From an uncultured Pelagibacteraceae bacterium (GTDB lineage Bacteria; Pseudomonadota; Alphaproteobacteria; Pelagibacterales; Pelagibacteraceae): DNA of 62,219 nucleotides. The position numbers and the translations under genes were made by a program. Below are positions 8,995 to 18,315 of this stretch, piece by piece (the stretch's first letter is position 1; every line of letters begins with the position of its first letter). A model generated the notes under the pieces. It ran no database searches. It had not been told where the DNA came from and worked only from the letters and a program-made list of their open reading frames with translations. The stretch covers positions 1 to 62,219 of the forward strand of contig CACLAC010000006.1 of assembly GCA_902604785.1 (NCBI GenBank), written 5' to 3'.

Positions 8995-10620
8995 ATGATA
9001 AAAAAATTTAATATTTGGTATTTAAGTTCATTTCTTATTTCTTTTATTGTAGTCATTCCAATAATAACAGTATTTACAAGTTTTTTTGAAGATACATCAA
9101 ACTATTTTGAAATTCTTAAAAAAACTTTTTTTCTTGAATATGTGTTTAATTCTTTAACTCTTTTGATTGGTGTTTTATTTTTAACATTCATTTTAGGTGT
9201 AGGCTCAGCTTATATAGTTTCTTTTTATCATTTCCCTGGTGCTAACTTTTTTAAATGGGCTCTAATACTATCTTTTGCCGTACCTCCTTATATATATGCT
9301 TATTCTTTATTTGCTTTTTTTGAAAATTATGGGACTGCATTCACTATCCTAAAAAATGTGTTTGGAGATGGAAATTACAACAAACATATTCCAAAATTTG
9401 ATGGTATGTTTGGCTTGATATTATCAATTTCATTTTCATTATTTGCTTACGTATATATACTTGCTAGATCATCATTTTTATATCAATCACAAAGCTTAAT
9501 AGAATTGGGTAAAAATCTTGGTTTTTCAAAATTTAAATCTTTTTATTCAATAATATTACCTTCTGCACGTCCAGCTATTGTTGCTGGGTTATCACTAGTA
9601 GCAATGGAAACATTAGCTGAGTTTGGAGCGGTAGATTTTTTTTCTGTAAATACTTTAACAACTGGGATTTATAACGCTTGGATAGCTTTTGATGACTTGG
9701 CATTTGCAAATCGAATATCATTTTTTCTTTTAATATTTATCTTTATATTATTTTTGACTGAAAATTTATCTAGAAGAAAAGCTAAGTATCATTTGGAAGC
9801 AAAAGGAGGATTTAAGAAAAAAGAAAAAATTAAACTTTATGGGAGTAAATCTTTTTTTGCATTTATGTTTTGTTTTATTTTATTTTTTTTGAGTTTTTTA
9901 TTTCCTTTAAGTCAAATGTTATATTGGACAATTAAATTCCCTGAAAATTTAAATGGTTTGCAAATAACTGATCTTTTATTAAATACTTTATATCTTGTAT
10001 CTTTATCAAGTTTAGTTTTAATCACTTTTGCTTTAATATCAAATTATGGAAATAGGGTTTCAAATAAAAAAATTTTAAATTTTTTATCAACTTTATCAAT
10101 TTCTGGCTATGCAATACCAGGAGTAATTCTTGCTATAGCTTTCATAACTTTTATTGCATGGTTTGATGAAAGTATTATTAAAACATTAGGATTTTTATCT
10201 ATAAAAAAAATATTTATTGGTTCAATTTTAGGTTTAGTTGTAGTTTATTTTGTAAGGTTTTATTCATTAGCATTTAACGGAATAAAATCAGGATATGAAA
10301 AAATAAATATTTCTGTTGATGAAAGTGCTTATCTTCTAGGGTATTCTAAGAGTAAAACTTTTTTAAATATTCACATTCCTTACTTAAGAAATTCAATATT
10401 ATTTGTTATTATATTAATTTCGTTAGAAATAATTAGAGAATTGCCAATCACACTAATTTTAAGACCATTTAATTTTGAGACTTTTGCCACTACAGCTTAT
10501 ATTTCTGCATCTGAGGATTTATTGGAAGCCGCAGCTGTGCCATCTTTATGTTTGATAGTTATTGCAAGTTTTTTTATTTTATTTACATCTAAATATATTT
10601 TAAGAGATAATAATGAATAA
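8995..10620 (+). CDS. Ferric iron ABC transporter permease, fused two-domain (FutB/FbpB type)
   Basis: 541 residues, about 12 hydrophobic segments in two homologous permease halves. The ATPase-contacting EAA-like loops are visible in both halves: ELGKNLGFSKFKSFYSIILPSARPA (around residue 175) and ESAYLLGYSKSKTFLNIHIPYLRNS (around residue 445). The fused architecture is standard for FbpB-type iron permeases. It overlaps the ATPase gene by eight bases. Confidence 0.92.
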   Translation: MIKKFNIWYLSSFLISFIVVIPIITVFTSFFEDTSNYFEILKKTFFLEYVFNSLTLLIGVLFLTFILGVGSAYIVSFYHFPGANFFKWALILSFAVPPYIYAYSLFAFFENYGTAFTILKNVFGDGNYNKHIPKFDGMFGLILSISFSLFAYVYILARSSFLYQSQSLIELGKNLGFSKFKSFYSIILPSARPAIVAGLSLVAMETLAEFGAVDFFSVNTLTTGIYNAWIAFDDLAFANRISFFLLIFIFILFLTENLSRRKAKYHLEAKGGFKKKEKIKLYGSKSFFAFMFCFILFFLSFLFPLSQMLYWTIKFPENLNGLQITDLLLNTLYLVSLSSLVLITFALISNYGNRVSNKKILNFLSTLSISGYAIPGVILAIAFITFIAWFDESIIKTLGFLSIKKIFIGSILGLVVVYFVRFYSLAFNGIKSGYEKINISVDESAYLLGYSKSKTFLNIHIPYLRNSILFVIILISLEIIRELPITLILRPFNFETFATTAYISASEDLLEAAAVPSLCLIVIASFFILFTSKYILRDNNE

Positions 10621-11674
10621 AAATTTTTTTGAAGTTACAAATGCATCATTTAAAGTTGGAGGCATTAACAAGGTAAATAACGTGTCATTTTCAATTGAAA
10701 AAGAGGGAGATATTATTTGTCTTTTAGGACCTTCTGGTATTGGAAAAACTACAATTCTTAGATCTATAGCTGGTTTAGAAAAAATTGAAACAGGGTCAAT
10801 AAAACTTAAAGGAAAAACTCTTTCATCAAATAAAATAAGTATAGAACCAGAAGACCGCAATATATCATTATCATTTCAAGAAAATTCCTTATTTCCTCAT
10901 TTCACCGTTGAAGAAAATATTAATCTTGGAAAAATTAGAAAAAACCCAGGAAAAAAAAAGAAAATAAGTATTAATAAAATTATAAAATTACTTAATATTG
11001 GTAAAATATTAGATCACTATCCACATCAAATTAGTGCAGGAGAAGCCCAAAGAGTATCTCTAGCAAGATCACTAGCTTCTCAACCAGATCTTTTGCTATT
11101 AGACGAACCTTTATCTAACGTTGACCAAAGTTTTAAAGAGGAAATACAAGTTCAATTAAAAAAACTTTTAAAAGATTTAAAAATTACAACAATAATTGTT
11201 ACTCATGATTCATATGAAGCTTTTTATTTAGGAACAAAATGTGGAATAATTTTGAATAAACAACTTAAACAATTTGATGATCCATACAATGTTTATCACT
11301 TTCCCAACTCAATAGAAGTTGTAAATTTTCTTAATAGGGGAATTTTAATACCAGCGAAAGTTACAGGTGAAGATAGCTTAGAAAATAAAGATTTAGGAAC
11401 TATTAAAGGTAATTTTATTAAACATTATAAAAAAGGTACTGATGTAAAATTATTATTACAACCAGAAGATTTAGAGCATGACGATCAAAGCAATTTAAAA
11501 TTAGAAGTTGTTGATAGAAAATTTAGAGGTACAAATTTTATTTATACTTTAAAAACTAATAGTAATCTTTTAATACCTGTATTTGTACATTCCCACCATA
11601 TACACCAACATGAAGTAGATGAAAAATTTGGAATTAAACGTCCAATAAATATTGATCACATAGTATGTTTTTAA
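10613..11674 (+). CDS. Ferric iron ABC transporter ATP-binding protein (FutC/FbpC type)
   Basis: 353 residues. Walker A GPSGIGKT at residues 39-46, ABC signature ISAGEAQRVSLARSL, Walker B LLLLDEPLSNVD and the switch His in VTHDS are all present. A C-terminal regulatory (TOBE-like) extension follows residue ~240, as in FbpC/PotA-type importer ATPases. The start lies inside the 3' end of the permease gene (eight-base overlap), so it is translationally coupled. Confidence 0.93.
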   Translation: MNKNFFEVTNASFKVGGINKVNNVSFSIEKEGDIICLLGPSGIGKTTILRSIAGLEKIETGSIKLKGKTLSSNKISIEPEDRNISLSFQENSLFPHFTVEENINLGKIRKNPGKKKKISINKIIKLLNIGKILDHYPHQISAGEAQRVSLARSLASQPDLLLLDEPLSNVDQSFKEEIQVQLKKLLKDLKITTIIVTHDSYEAFYLGTKCGIILNKQLKQFDDPYNVYHFPNSIEVVNFLNRGILIPAKVTGEDSLENKDLGTIKGNFIKHYKKGTDVKLLLQPEDLEHDDQSNLKLEVVDRKFRGTNFIYTLKTNSNLLIPVFVHSHHIHQHEVDEKFGIKRPINIDHIVCF

Positions 11675-11711
11675 GTGTAAACTTTTTTATTTCATAATAA
11701 TATTAGAGCAT

Positions 11712-14153
11712 ATGAGTAAAGAATTACCCAAAAGTGTAAAAGTAGTCATTATTGGAGGAGGAGTTGCTGGAACTTCTTGTGCTTATCATTTGGCAAAATT
11801 TGGATGGAAAGATGTTGCTCTTTTAGAAAGAGATCAACTCACATCAGGAACCACGTGGCATGCTGCTGGCCTTGTCAGTCAATTAGGACCTTCTGCAGGA
11901 GTTACAAAGATTAGAAAATATTCATTAGAACTTTATAAAAAATTAGAAAAAGAAATCGATTTTTCAAGTGGATTAAAACTTAATGGAGCACTATCCATTG
12001 CAACTACCAAAGGAAGATGGCAAGAACTTAAAAGGCAAGCAACAACTGCACAATTATATGATGTAAATGTTGAAGTATTAAATATTGATCAAATAAAAAA
12101 AATATATCCGATAATTAATGAAAAAGATGTTTTAGGTGGAATTTTTATGCCTGGTGATGGTCAAGCAGACCCAATTGGAGTAACAAATTTACTAGCAAAA
12201 GCAGCAAGAAAAGAAGGGGCTAAAATATTTGAAAAATCACCAGTGGAAAAAATAATTAAAAAAAATGGAAGAGTAGCAGGAGTAATTGTTAAAGGTCAGA
12301 CAATTGAATGCGAATATATAGTACTTGCTACAGGAATGTGGTCTAGACAAATAGGAGAAGACTCGGGTTTTAGCATCCCATTATATCCAGCTGAACATTT
12401 TTATGTAATTACAGAAGGAATTAATGATCTACCAAAAAATATACCTGTATTAAGAGATTTTGATGACAGTTTATATTTAAAAGAAGATGCGGGAAAAATG
12501 TTAATAGGAATATTTGAAGGAAAATCAATTCCTGCATTTAACCAAACTAATAGAGTGCCAGAGGATTTTTCTTATGGTGAATTTCCTGAAAATTTTGATC
12601 ATTTTGAACCCTATTTAGAAGCAGCTTTAAAAAGAGTTCCAATTTTAGAAAAAGCTGGAATTAGAAAATTTTTTGCAGGACCAGAGTCTTTTACGCCCGA
12701 TACAAATACTCTTTTAGGAGAAGTGCCAGGCGTTAAAAATTTATTTGCCTGTTGTGGCTTAAATAGTATTGGCATTGGAAGCGGCGGGGGCGTTGGAAAA
12801 GTAACTGCAGAATGGTTAATGAATGGACATATAAATGAAGATTTATTTATTTATGATATTAAAAGGTTTCAAAATTTTCATTCAGAAGTAAATTTTATTA
12901 AGGAAAGAATCACAGAGACTCTGGGAGATTTGTATGGAATGCACTGGCCATTTAAACAACATAAAACTTCAAGAAATCAAAAAATACTTCCATATCACGA
13001 AGAATTAAAAAAAGCTGGCGCATGTTTTGGGGCTTCAAGTGGATTTGAAAGACCAATGTGGTTCTCAAGAAATGGAGAAAAAGCTGAATATGAATATTCT
13101 TACAACTATCAAAATTGGTTTCCAGCGGCTGAATATGAAACAAAAAATACAAGAGAAAATGTTGGATTATTTGAACTAACTCCTTTTTCTAAATATGAAT
13201 TAAAAGGTGAAACAGCTCATGATGAACTACAAAGAATCTGCACAGCAAATATCAAAAACGAAATTGGAAAATGTACTTACACACAAATGTTAAATAAAGA
13301 TGGAGGAATTGAAACTGATTTAACAGTTGTTAAAATAGCAGAAAATAGTTTTAGAATAATAACTGCAGCTGCAAACAAAGAACGTGATAAATTTCATATA
13401 CAAAAACACTTATCAGAAGATATTAAATTATTAGATGTTACAGATGATTATTGTGTCCTTGGTATATTTGGGCCCAAAAGTATAGATTTGATGTATGATT
13501 TAAGTAATGATGATTATTCCAATGAAAATTTTAAATTTGCAACAGCAAAATACATAACAGTTAATAAAGAACAAATGTGGGCACAAAGATTATCTTATGT
13601 TGGTGAGTTAGGTTTTGAGCTTTATATAAAAAGCAATAAAGCAAAAGAAATTTACAATCTAATTGTTGAAAAGGGAAAAAAATATCAATTAAGCCATTGT
13701 GGTATGCACGCGATGGATATTATGAGAATGGAGAGCGGTTTTATTCACTGGGGTCATGATATTTCACCTGAGGAAAATCAATATCAAGCAGGTTTAAAAT
13801 TTGCCATTAGTTATAAAAAAAATATAGATTTTATTGGTAAAGAAGCTCTTATGAAAATCAAAGATAAAGAATTAGATAAAAGATTAATGATGTTTACGTT
13901 AAAGGAAAATAAGCCTGGCGAACCTTTACTTTTACATGACGAACCCATTTATTTAGATGATAAAATAATTGGTCGCACTACCTCTGGAAACTATTCTTTC
14001 TGTTATGAAAAAAATTTATCTTTTGGATATGTAAATTCTGGAAATTCTTATGAAACTCTTAAAGATAAAAATATTTTTATTGAAGTAGAAAAGAAAAAAT
14101 ATCCAGTAGATATTTTGCAAGAGCCACTTAATCAAAAGAATTATAAAAATTAA
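11712..14153 (+). CDS. Dimethylglycine/sarcosine dehydrogenase-type FAD-folate enzyme
   Basis: 813 residues with the complete architecture: FAD-binding oxidoreductase (1-~370; VVIIGGGVAG at 11-20), a central linker domain, then GcvT (about 430-690) and its C-terminal barrel. The TTWHAAG segment places a His at residue 50 where this family attaches FAD covalently. It oxidatively removes a methyl group as 5,10-methylene-tetrahydrofolate and passes electrons to ETF. The paralogue at the window start abuts the ETF genes. Dimethylglycine is the likeliest substrate, but sarcosine or another N-methyl amine is possible. Confidence 0.88.
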   Translation: MSKELPKSVKVVIIGGGVAGTSCAYHLAKFGWKDVALLERDQLTSGTTWHAAGLVSQLGPSAGVTKIRKYSLELYKKLEKEIDFSSGLKLNGALSIATTKGRWQELKRQATTAQLYDVNVEVLNIDQIKKIYPIINEKDVLGGIFMPGDGQADPIGVTNLLAKAARKEGAKIFEKSPVEKIIKKNGRVAGVIVKGQTIECEYIVLATGMWSRQIGEDSGFSIPLYPAEHFYVITEGINDLPKNIPVLRDFDDSLYLKEDAGKMLIGIFEGKSIPAFNQTNRVPEDFSYGEFPENFDHFEPYLEAALKRVPILEKAGIRKFFAGPESFTPDTNTLLGEVPGVKNLFACCGLNSIGIGSGGGVGKVTAEWLMNGHINEDLFIYDIKRFQNFHSEVNFIKERITETLGDLYGMHWPFKQHKTSRNQKILPYHEELKKAGACFGASSGFERPMWFSRNGEKAEYEYSYNYQNWFPAAEYETKNTRENVGLFELTPFSKYELKGETAHDELQRICTANIKNEIGKCTYTQMLNKDGGIETDLTVVKIAENSFRIITAAANKERDKFHIQKHLSEDIKLLDVTDDYCVLGIFGPKSIDLMYDLSNDDYSNENFKFATAKYITVNKEQMWAQRLSYVGELGFELYIKSNKAKEIYNLIVEKGKKYQLSHCGMHAMDIMRMESGFIHWGHDISPEENQYQAGLKFAISYKKNIDFIGKEALMKIKDKELDKRLMMFTLKENKPGEPLLLHDEPIYLDDKIIGRTTSGNYSFCYEKNLSFGYVNSGNSYETLKDKNIFIEVEKKKYPVDILQEPLNQKNYKN

Positions 14154-14156
14154 TTA

Positions 14157-15089
14157 ATGAGGAAAATAATTTTAATCCTTTTCGTTTGTATAACTAGTTT
14201 AAATTACTTTAGCTATGTAAGTGCTAAAATGTATAAAAGTGGAACAATATTTGAAAAGGAAATAAAATTTACAAAAAATTTTGTTTTACCGCTTTCAGAT
14301 GGAAAGTGGGAAGTAATAAATAGTTATAATTTTTTTTATTATTTTCCCTTTAAAGGAAATTCAATAGTTAGATTAGAAAATAATGAAGCATTAGAATTTA
14401 TATGGGTCGAAAGAGCCAATCTCTCGGGAGAATCCATGGGATTTATAGATAGTGCTGTTAATGAAATTACTTTTAAGGATAAATATGATGGCTGCTATCA
14501 AAGACCAGAATATTACTTGGTTGAAATTTATAAAAAAGGTGGAACCCATAATTGTTTAGTAATTTCTCATATTGAAACAAATAAAGAAATATTTACTCCT
14601 GATGATCCATTAGATAATAATCCTGAATTAAAAAAATATATAAAAGAAAAATCTATAATTTCACCATCTATAATGCTTGCTAGTAAGCATTCATATTTTT
14701 CAAGATTAAATAGAGGTGAATGGTTTGTTATTCGATATTTTGCTAACCCAAAAATATTTAAATCTCCAAAACTTAATTATCTTACAGAAGAAAGCTCTGA
14801 ATTTCATAAGGCTAATATATCTAGATTTCCAGAACATAAAAAAACAATGGATAAATGGATTTCTTTTTCAGTTAAACGACACCGACATTTAGAAAAATTA
14901 TTTAATGCAAAAGAATATCATCTGTTAAATTTAAATAAATATATTTTAGAAAATGATATTGATAAATTAAGTAATCAAGGTGAAAAAAAAAATATTACAG
15001 AAGATCTTGAAAAGTTAAATGATCTTTACAAATCAGGAGCTATAACAAAAGAAGAATTTAAAAAAGCTAAAGATAAGATTTTAAATTAA
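14157..15089 (+). CDS. Exported hypothetical protein with C-terminal SHOCT-like helix pair
   Basis: 310 residues with an N-terminal hydrophobic segment (residues 3-22) suggesting export or membrane anchoring. The body is not recognised. The last ~27 residues (LEKLNDLYKSGAITKEEFKKAKDKIL) match the short C-terminal SHOCT motif found at the end of many unrelated bacterial proteins. It follows the dehydrogenase by three bases and may share its transcript. Confidence 0.7.
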   Translation: MRKIILILFVCITSLNYFSYVSAKMYKSGTIFEKEIKFTKNFVLPLSDGKWEVINSYNFFYYFPFKGNSIVRLENNEALEFIWVERANLSGESMGFIDSAVNEITFKDKYDGCYQRPEYYLVEIYKKGGTHNCLVISHIETNKEIFTPDDPLDNNPELKKYIKEKSIISPSIMLASKHSYFSRLNRGEWFVIRYFANPKIFKSPKLNYLTEESSEFHKANISRFPEHKKTMDKWISFSVKRHRHLEKLFNAKEYHLLNLNKYILENDIDKLSNQGEKKNITEDLEKLNDLYKSGAITKEEFKKAKDKILN

Positions 15090-15092
15090 TAA

Positions 15093-16127
15093 TTATTTTA
15101 CAAAAGTATCGTTAAACTGTTTTGCAACTCTTACAAAAGTTGTACACTTGCTTAGTTGTTTTAAAGAAGGTGCGCCCACATAAGTGCAGCTGCTTCTTAT
15201 TCCACCAAGTATATTTTGAATTGTATCTTTGATCTTTCCTCTATACTTAACTCTTACTGTTCTTCCTTCGCTACTTCTGTAAGATGATAAACCACCATAA
15301 TGTTTATTATTTGCAGTATCAGAACTTGAACCATAAAATTCTATATATTTAGAACCATTAGACTTAACAATTTTACCTTTACCTTCATCATGCCCCGCAA
15401 ACATTCCACCAAGCATAACAAAATCAGCGCCACCACCAAAACCTTTAGCTACATCTCCCGGACAAGTGCAACCACCATCTGCAATCATGTGAGCACCTAA
15501 TCCATGAGCAGCATCAGCACACTCTATAACAGCGCTTAGTTGAGGATAACCAACACCTGTTTGAATTCTTGTAGTACACACACTACCAGGACCAATTCCA
15601 ACTTTTACAATATCAGCTCCACTGAGTATTAACTCTTGTGTCATATCTGCAGTTACAACATTACCTGCGATTATAGTTTTCGTTGGATATTTATCTCTTA
15701 CTGATTTTAAAAATGCACTAAAACGTTCTGAATATCCATTTGCAACATCAATACAAATAAATTTAATAAAGCTATATTCTTTCAAAACTTTATCTAAATT
15801 TTGAAAATCTTCTTTTTTTATTCCAATACTTAATGCAATATTTGGATATATTGATTTAATTTTTTTAAATTGTTTAATTTTTTTAACATCATGTTGTTTA
15901 GTTAAACATGTAATCATTCCATACTCAGATAATTTTTCTGCTATCCCTAATTCACCAACACCATCCATATTTGCGGCCATAATAGGAATACCTGACCACT
16001 CATTATTGCTATATTTAAACTTGTAGGTTCTTTTAAGATTTACGTCTTTACGACTTGATAAAGTACTTCTTTTTGGTCTGAAAAGTACGTCTGAATAATC
16101 TAGCTTTAGCTCTTCTTCAATTCTCAC
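15093..16127 (-). CDS. guaC: GMP reductase
   Basis: 344 residues of the IMPDH/GMPR fold without CBS domains, which together with length favours GMP reductase over IMP dehydrogenase. The catalytic loop GIGPGSVCTTRIQTGVGYPQ has the active Cys at residue 184, followed by IADGGCTCPGDVAKGFGGGADFVMLGGMFAGHDE. It converts GMP to IMP with NADPH in purine salvage. It is divergent from the hydrolase at 16240 across 112 bases in which I see only a short TTCTTAAGAA palindrome (16149-16158). Confidence 0.9.
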   Translation of the reverse strand: MRIEEELKLDYSDVLFRPKRSTLSSRKDVNLKRTYKFKYSNNEWSGIPIMAANMDGVGELGIAEKLSEYGMITCLTKQHDVKKIKQFKKIKSIYPNIALSIGIKKEDFQNLDKVLKEYSFIKFICIDVANGYSERFSAFLKSVRDKYPTKTIIAGNVVTADMTQELILSGADIVKVGIGPGSVCTTRIQTGVGYPQLSAVIECADAAHGLGAHMIADGGCTCPGDVAKGFGGGADFVMLGGMFAGHDEGKGKIVKSNGSKYIEFYGSSSDTANNKHYGGLSSYRSSEGRTVRVKYRGKIKDTIQNILGGIRSSCTYVGAPSLKQLSKCTTFVRVAKQFNDTFVK

Positions 16128-16239
16128 AAATTCGAACTTATACAGTGCTTCTTAAGAAATTCAAATTAAATATTTGTGATATACACTAGGATAATAAAGG
16201 TTTTACAACTAATAATGTACTAAGAATAAAAGTTTAAAA

Positions 16240-17115
16240 ATGTTCAAGGGTTTTAAAAAAAAATTTGTAAAAGTAAATAAAGGAAAAATATTTTGTAGAG
16301 TAGGTGGAAAAGGTCCGCCTTTGTTATTGTTACATGGCTACCCTCAATCACATGTTATGTGGCATAAAACAGCAAATGAACTTGCAAAATCATTCACAAT
16401 TATAGTTGCAGACATAAGAGGCTATGGATCTAGCTTTGTTTTAAAAAGCGATAGTAAGCATGTAAATTATTCAAAAAGAGAGATGGCTAAGGACATGGTT
16501 CAACTGATGGATAAACTTGGTTTTAAAAATTTTTTTATAGCTGGTCATGATAGAGGGGGAAGAGTAGCGCATCGTTTAGCTAGAGATTATAGAAAAAAAG
16601 TTATTGCAATGAGCGTTTTAGATATTTGCCCTACTTTAGATATGTATGAGCAAACAGAAAAAAATTTTGCTAAAGCTTATTTTCATTGGTTCTTTTTAAT
16701 TCAACCCAAATGGCTTCCAGAAAGAATGATTGAAAGCGATCCAAAAAAATGGATGAAAAGTTGTTTAGATAAATGGTCAGGTAACAGTAAGTTTGGTAAA
16801 ACTGAAGAAATTTATTTGAAAGCTTTTAAACAACCCAAAAGAATTCATGCGACATGTGAAGATTATAGAGCATCAGCTTCAATAGATTTAGAACATGATA
16901 AAAAAGATCGTAAAAAGTTACTAACTATTCCAATACAAGTGTTATGGGGAAAAAAAGGAGTTGTTGGAACACAGTTTAACTCTATAAAAATATGGAAAAA
17001 ATATACTAAAAACAAAGTTTATGGAGCAGGCATTAAGTCTGGTCATTTTATACCAGAGCAAAACCCTAAAGAAACGATTAAACATATAAAAAAGTTTTTT
17101 TTAAAATATGTTTAA
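16240..17115 (+). CDS. Alpha/beta hydrolase, fluoroacetate/haloacetate dehalogenase-like
   Basis: 291 residues. The nucleophile elbow is GHDRGG, with Asp104 in place of the Ser of esterases, as in haloalkanoate dehalogenases. Residues matching the fluoroacetate dehalogenase active site are all visible: D104, R105, R108 (carboxylate binding), D127, H148-W149 (halide pocket) and C-terminal H269. The oxyanion region is HGYP (32-35). The family cleaves C-halogen bonds of short haloacids by an ester intermediate; some relatives act on epoxides. It overlaps the next gene by eight bases. Confidence 0.82.
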   Translation: MFKGFKKKFVKVNKGKIFCRVGGKGPPLLLLHGYPQSHVMWHKTANELAKSFTIIVADIRGYGSSFVLKSDSKHVNYSKREMAKDMVQLMDKLGFKNFFIAGHDRGGRVAHRLARDYRKKVIAMSVLDICPTLDMYEQTEKNFAKAYFHWFFLIQPKWLPERMIESDPKKWMKSCLDKWSGNSKFGKTEEIYLKAFKQPKRIHATCEDYRASASIDLEHDKKDRKKLLTIPIQVLWGKKGVVGTQFNSIKIWKKYTKNKVYGAGIKSGHFIPEQNPKETIKHIKKFFLKYV

Positions 17116-17899
17116 AATAATTCCTGGTAAAAAAGATATTGGAGCACAAATTTCTTGTAATATAAAAAAGATAAATAAGAATAATTTAAAAAAAATTAAA
17201 TCTGCTCTTCAAAAATATGGAATGATATATTTCAGAAAACAAAATTTGAATTCAAAATCATACATTCAATTTGCTAAAAATTTTGGTAAGCTCGCTGACT
17301 ATCCAAGACTAAAAGGATTAAATAAAAAATATCCAAAAATTACAGTAGTACAAAGAAAATCTTCTGATAAAGGACCTAGTTTTGGAGAACAATTTCACAC
17401 CGACTCTATTTATACAAAAAAGCCACCTAGGTTTACTATGTTATTATCAAAACTTGTTCCAAAAAAAGGTAAAGCAAATACAGAGTTTTGTTCTCAGTAT
17501 TTAGCTTATGAAGCCCTTCCTAAACCAATTAAAAATAAATTAAAAAAATTTAAAGGCAATTATTCATCTGAAGGCCCTATTTCAATTACAACAAAGGAGA
17601 GAGTTAAAGAAAAAGGAAAAATAAATAAAGAATTAAAATCAAGACACAATATTATTAGAAAAATTAGCTCAAAATACACAATTTATTGTAGCCCTGGTCA
17701 CTTCGTAGGATTTAACTCTAATCTAGCAAGAAATAAAAAACTAGAAAAATATTTATTTAATCATCAAATAAAAAAAAAGTTTCAATATTCTTTGTCATGG
17801 GAAAAAAACCAATTGGCTATTTGGGATAATAGATCAATGTTGCATCAAGCAACTCCATTCAAAGGAAATAGAATTATGCATAGAATAACAATAAATTAA
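17108..17899 (+). CDS. TauD/TfdA-family Fe(II)/2-oxoglutarate dioxygenase
   Basis: 263 residues. The iron facial triad is visible as H97-x-D99 (FGEQFHTDSIY) and distal H246 (WDNRSMLHQATPF), with an Arg shortly after for 2-oxoglutarate binding. It resembles TauD/TfdA and clavaminate-synthase-like enzymes. Members act on taurine, 2,4-D, carnitine precursors and many others, so substrate is open. The start lies within the upstream dehalogenase-like gene. Confidence 0.85.
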   Translation: MFKIIPGKKDIGAQISCNIKKINKNNLKKIKSALQKYGMIYFRKQNLNSKSYIQFAKNFGKLADYPRLKGLNKKYPKITVVQRKSSDKGPSFGEQFHTDSIYTKKPPRFTMLLSKLVPKKGKANTEFCSQYLAYEALPKPIKNKLKKFKGNYSSEGPISITTKERVKEKGKINKELKSRHNIIRKISSKYTIYCSPGHFVGFNSNLARNKKLEKYLFNHQIKKKFQYSLSWEKNQLAIWDNRSMLHQATPFKGNRIMHRITIN

Positions 17900-17943
17900 A
17901 TTATAACTAGATGTTAAAATTTAAATATTTGTTAAAATAAAAT

Positions 17944-18315
17944 ATGTTTAAATATATAATAATTTGTATTCTTGTCTTTTTTCTTAATTCTAAAGCCTTT
18001 TCTTTAGAATTAATAATGATTAACAGTAAAAATTGTTTTTATTGTAAAAAATTTTTATCTGAAGTAGAGCCAGAGTATAATATTTCTGAATTACCTTTGG
18101 TAATTATTGATAATTATAATCCACCTAAATGGTTTAAAAATGCATACAAACAAAAAAAAATTAAACCTTATAGAGGCACTCCCACTTTTATAATTTGGAA
18201 TTCAATTCAAGATTATGAGATCGATAGAATCATAGGTTATTCAGGTAAAGAGCGTTTTTATAATCAGTTGAGAGAGATATTTAGTACATTTATTAATGAA
18301 AACGAAAATACGTAA
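17944..18315 (+). CDS. Exported thioredoxin-fold protein
   Basis: 123 residues with an N-terminal signal sequence (residues ~1-20) and a redox motif N-C-F-Y-C-K at about residues 29-34. Later GTPTFIIWN supplies the cis-Pro expected in thioredoxin folds. It is short, like SoxS/SoxW-type periplasmic thioredoxins. It heads the first island of exported proteins and overlaps the next gene by 20 bases; it could keep cysteines of those proteins in shape, but this is speculation. Confidence 0.75.
   Translation: MFKYIIICILVFFLNSKAFSLELIMINSKNCFYCKKFLSEVEPEYNISELPLVIIDNYNPPKWFKNAYKQKKIKPYRGTPTFIIWNSIQDYEIDRIIGYSGKERFYNQLREIFSTFINENENT

Noticed and set aside
11675..11711. Separate promoter or riboswitch upstream of the dimethylglycine dehydrogenase gene
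   Set aside because: Only 37 bases separate it from the iron ATPase gene; no structure or recognisable motif is seen.
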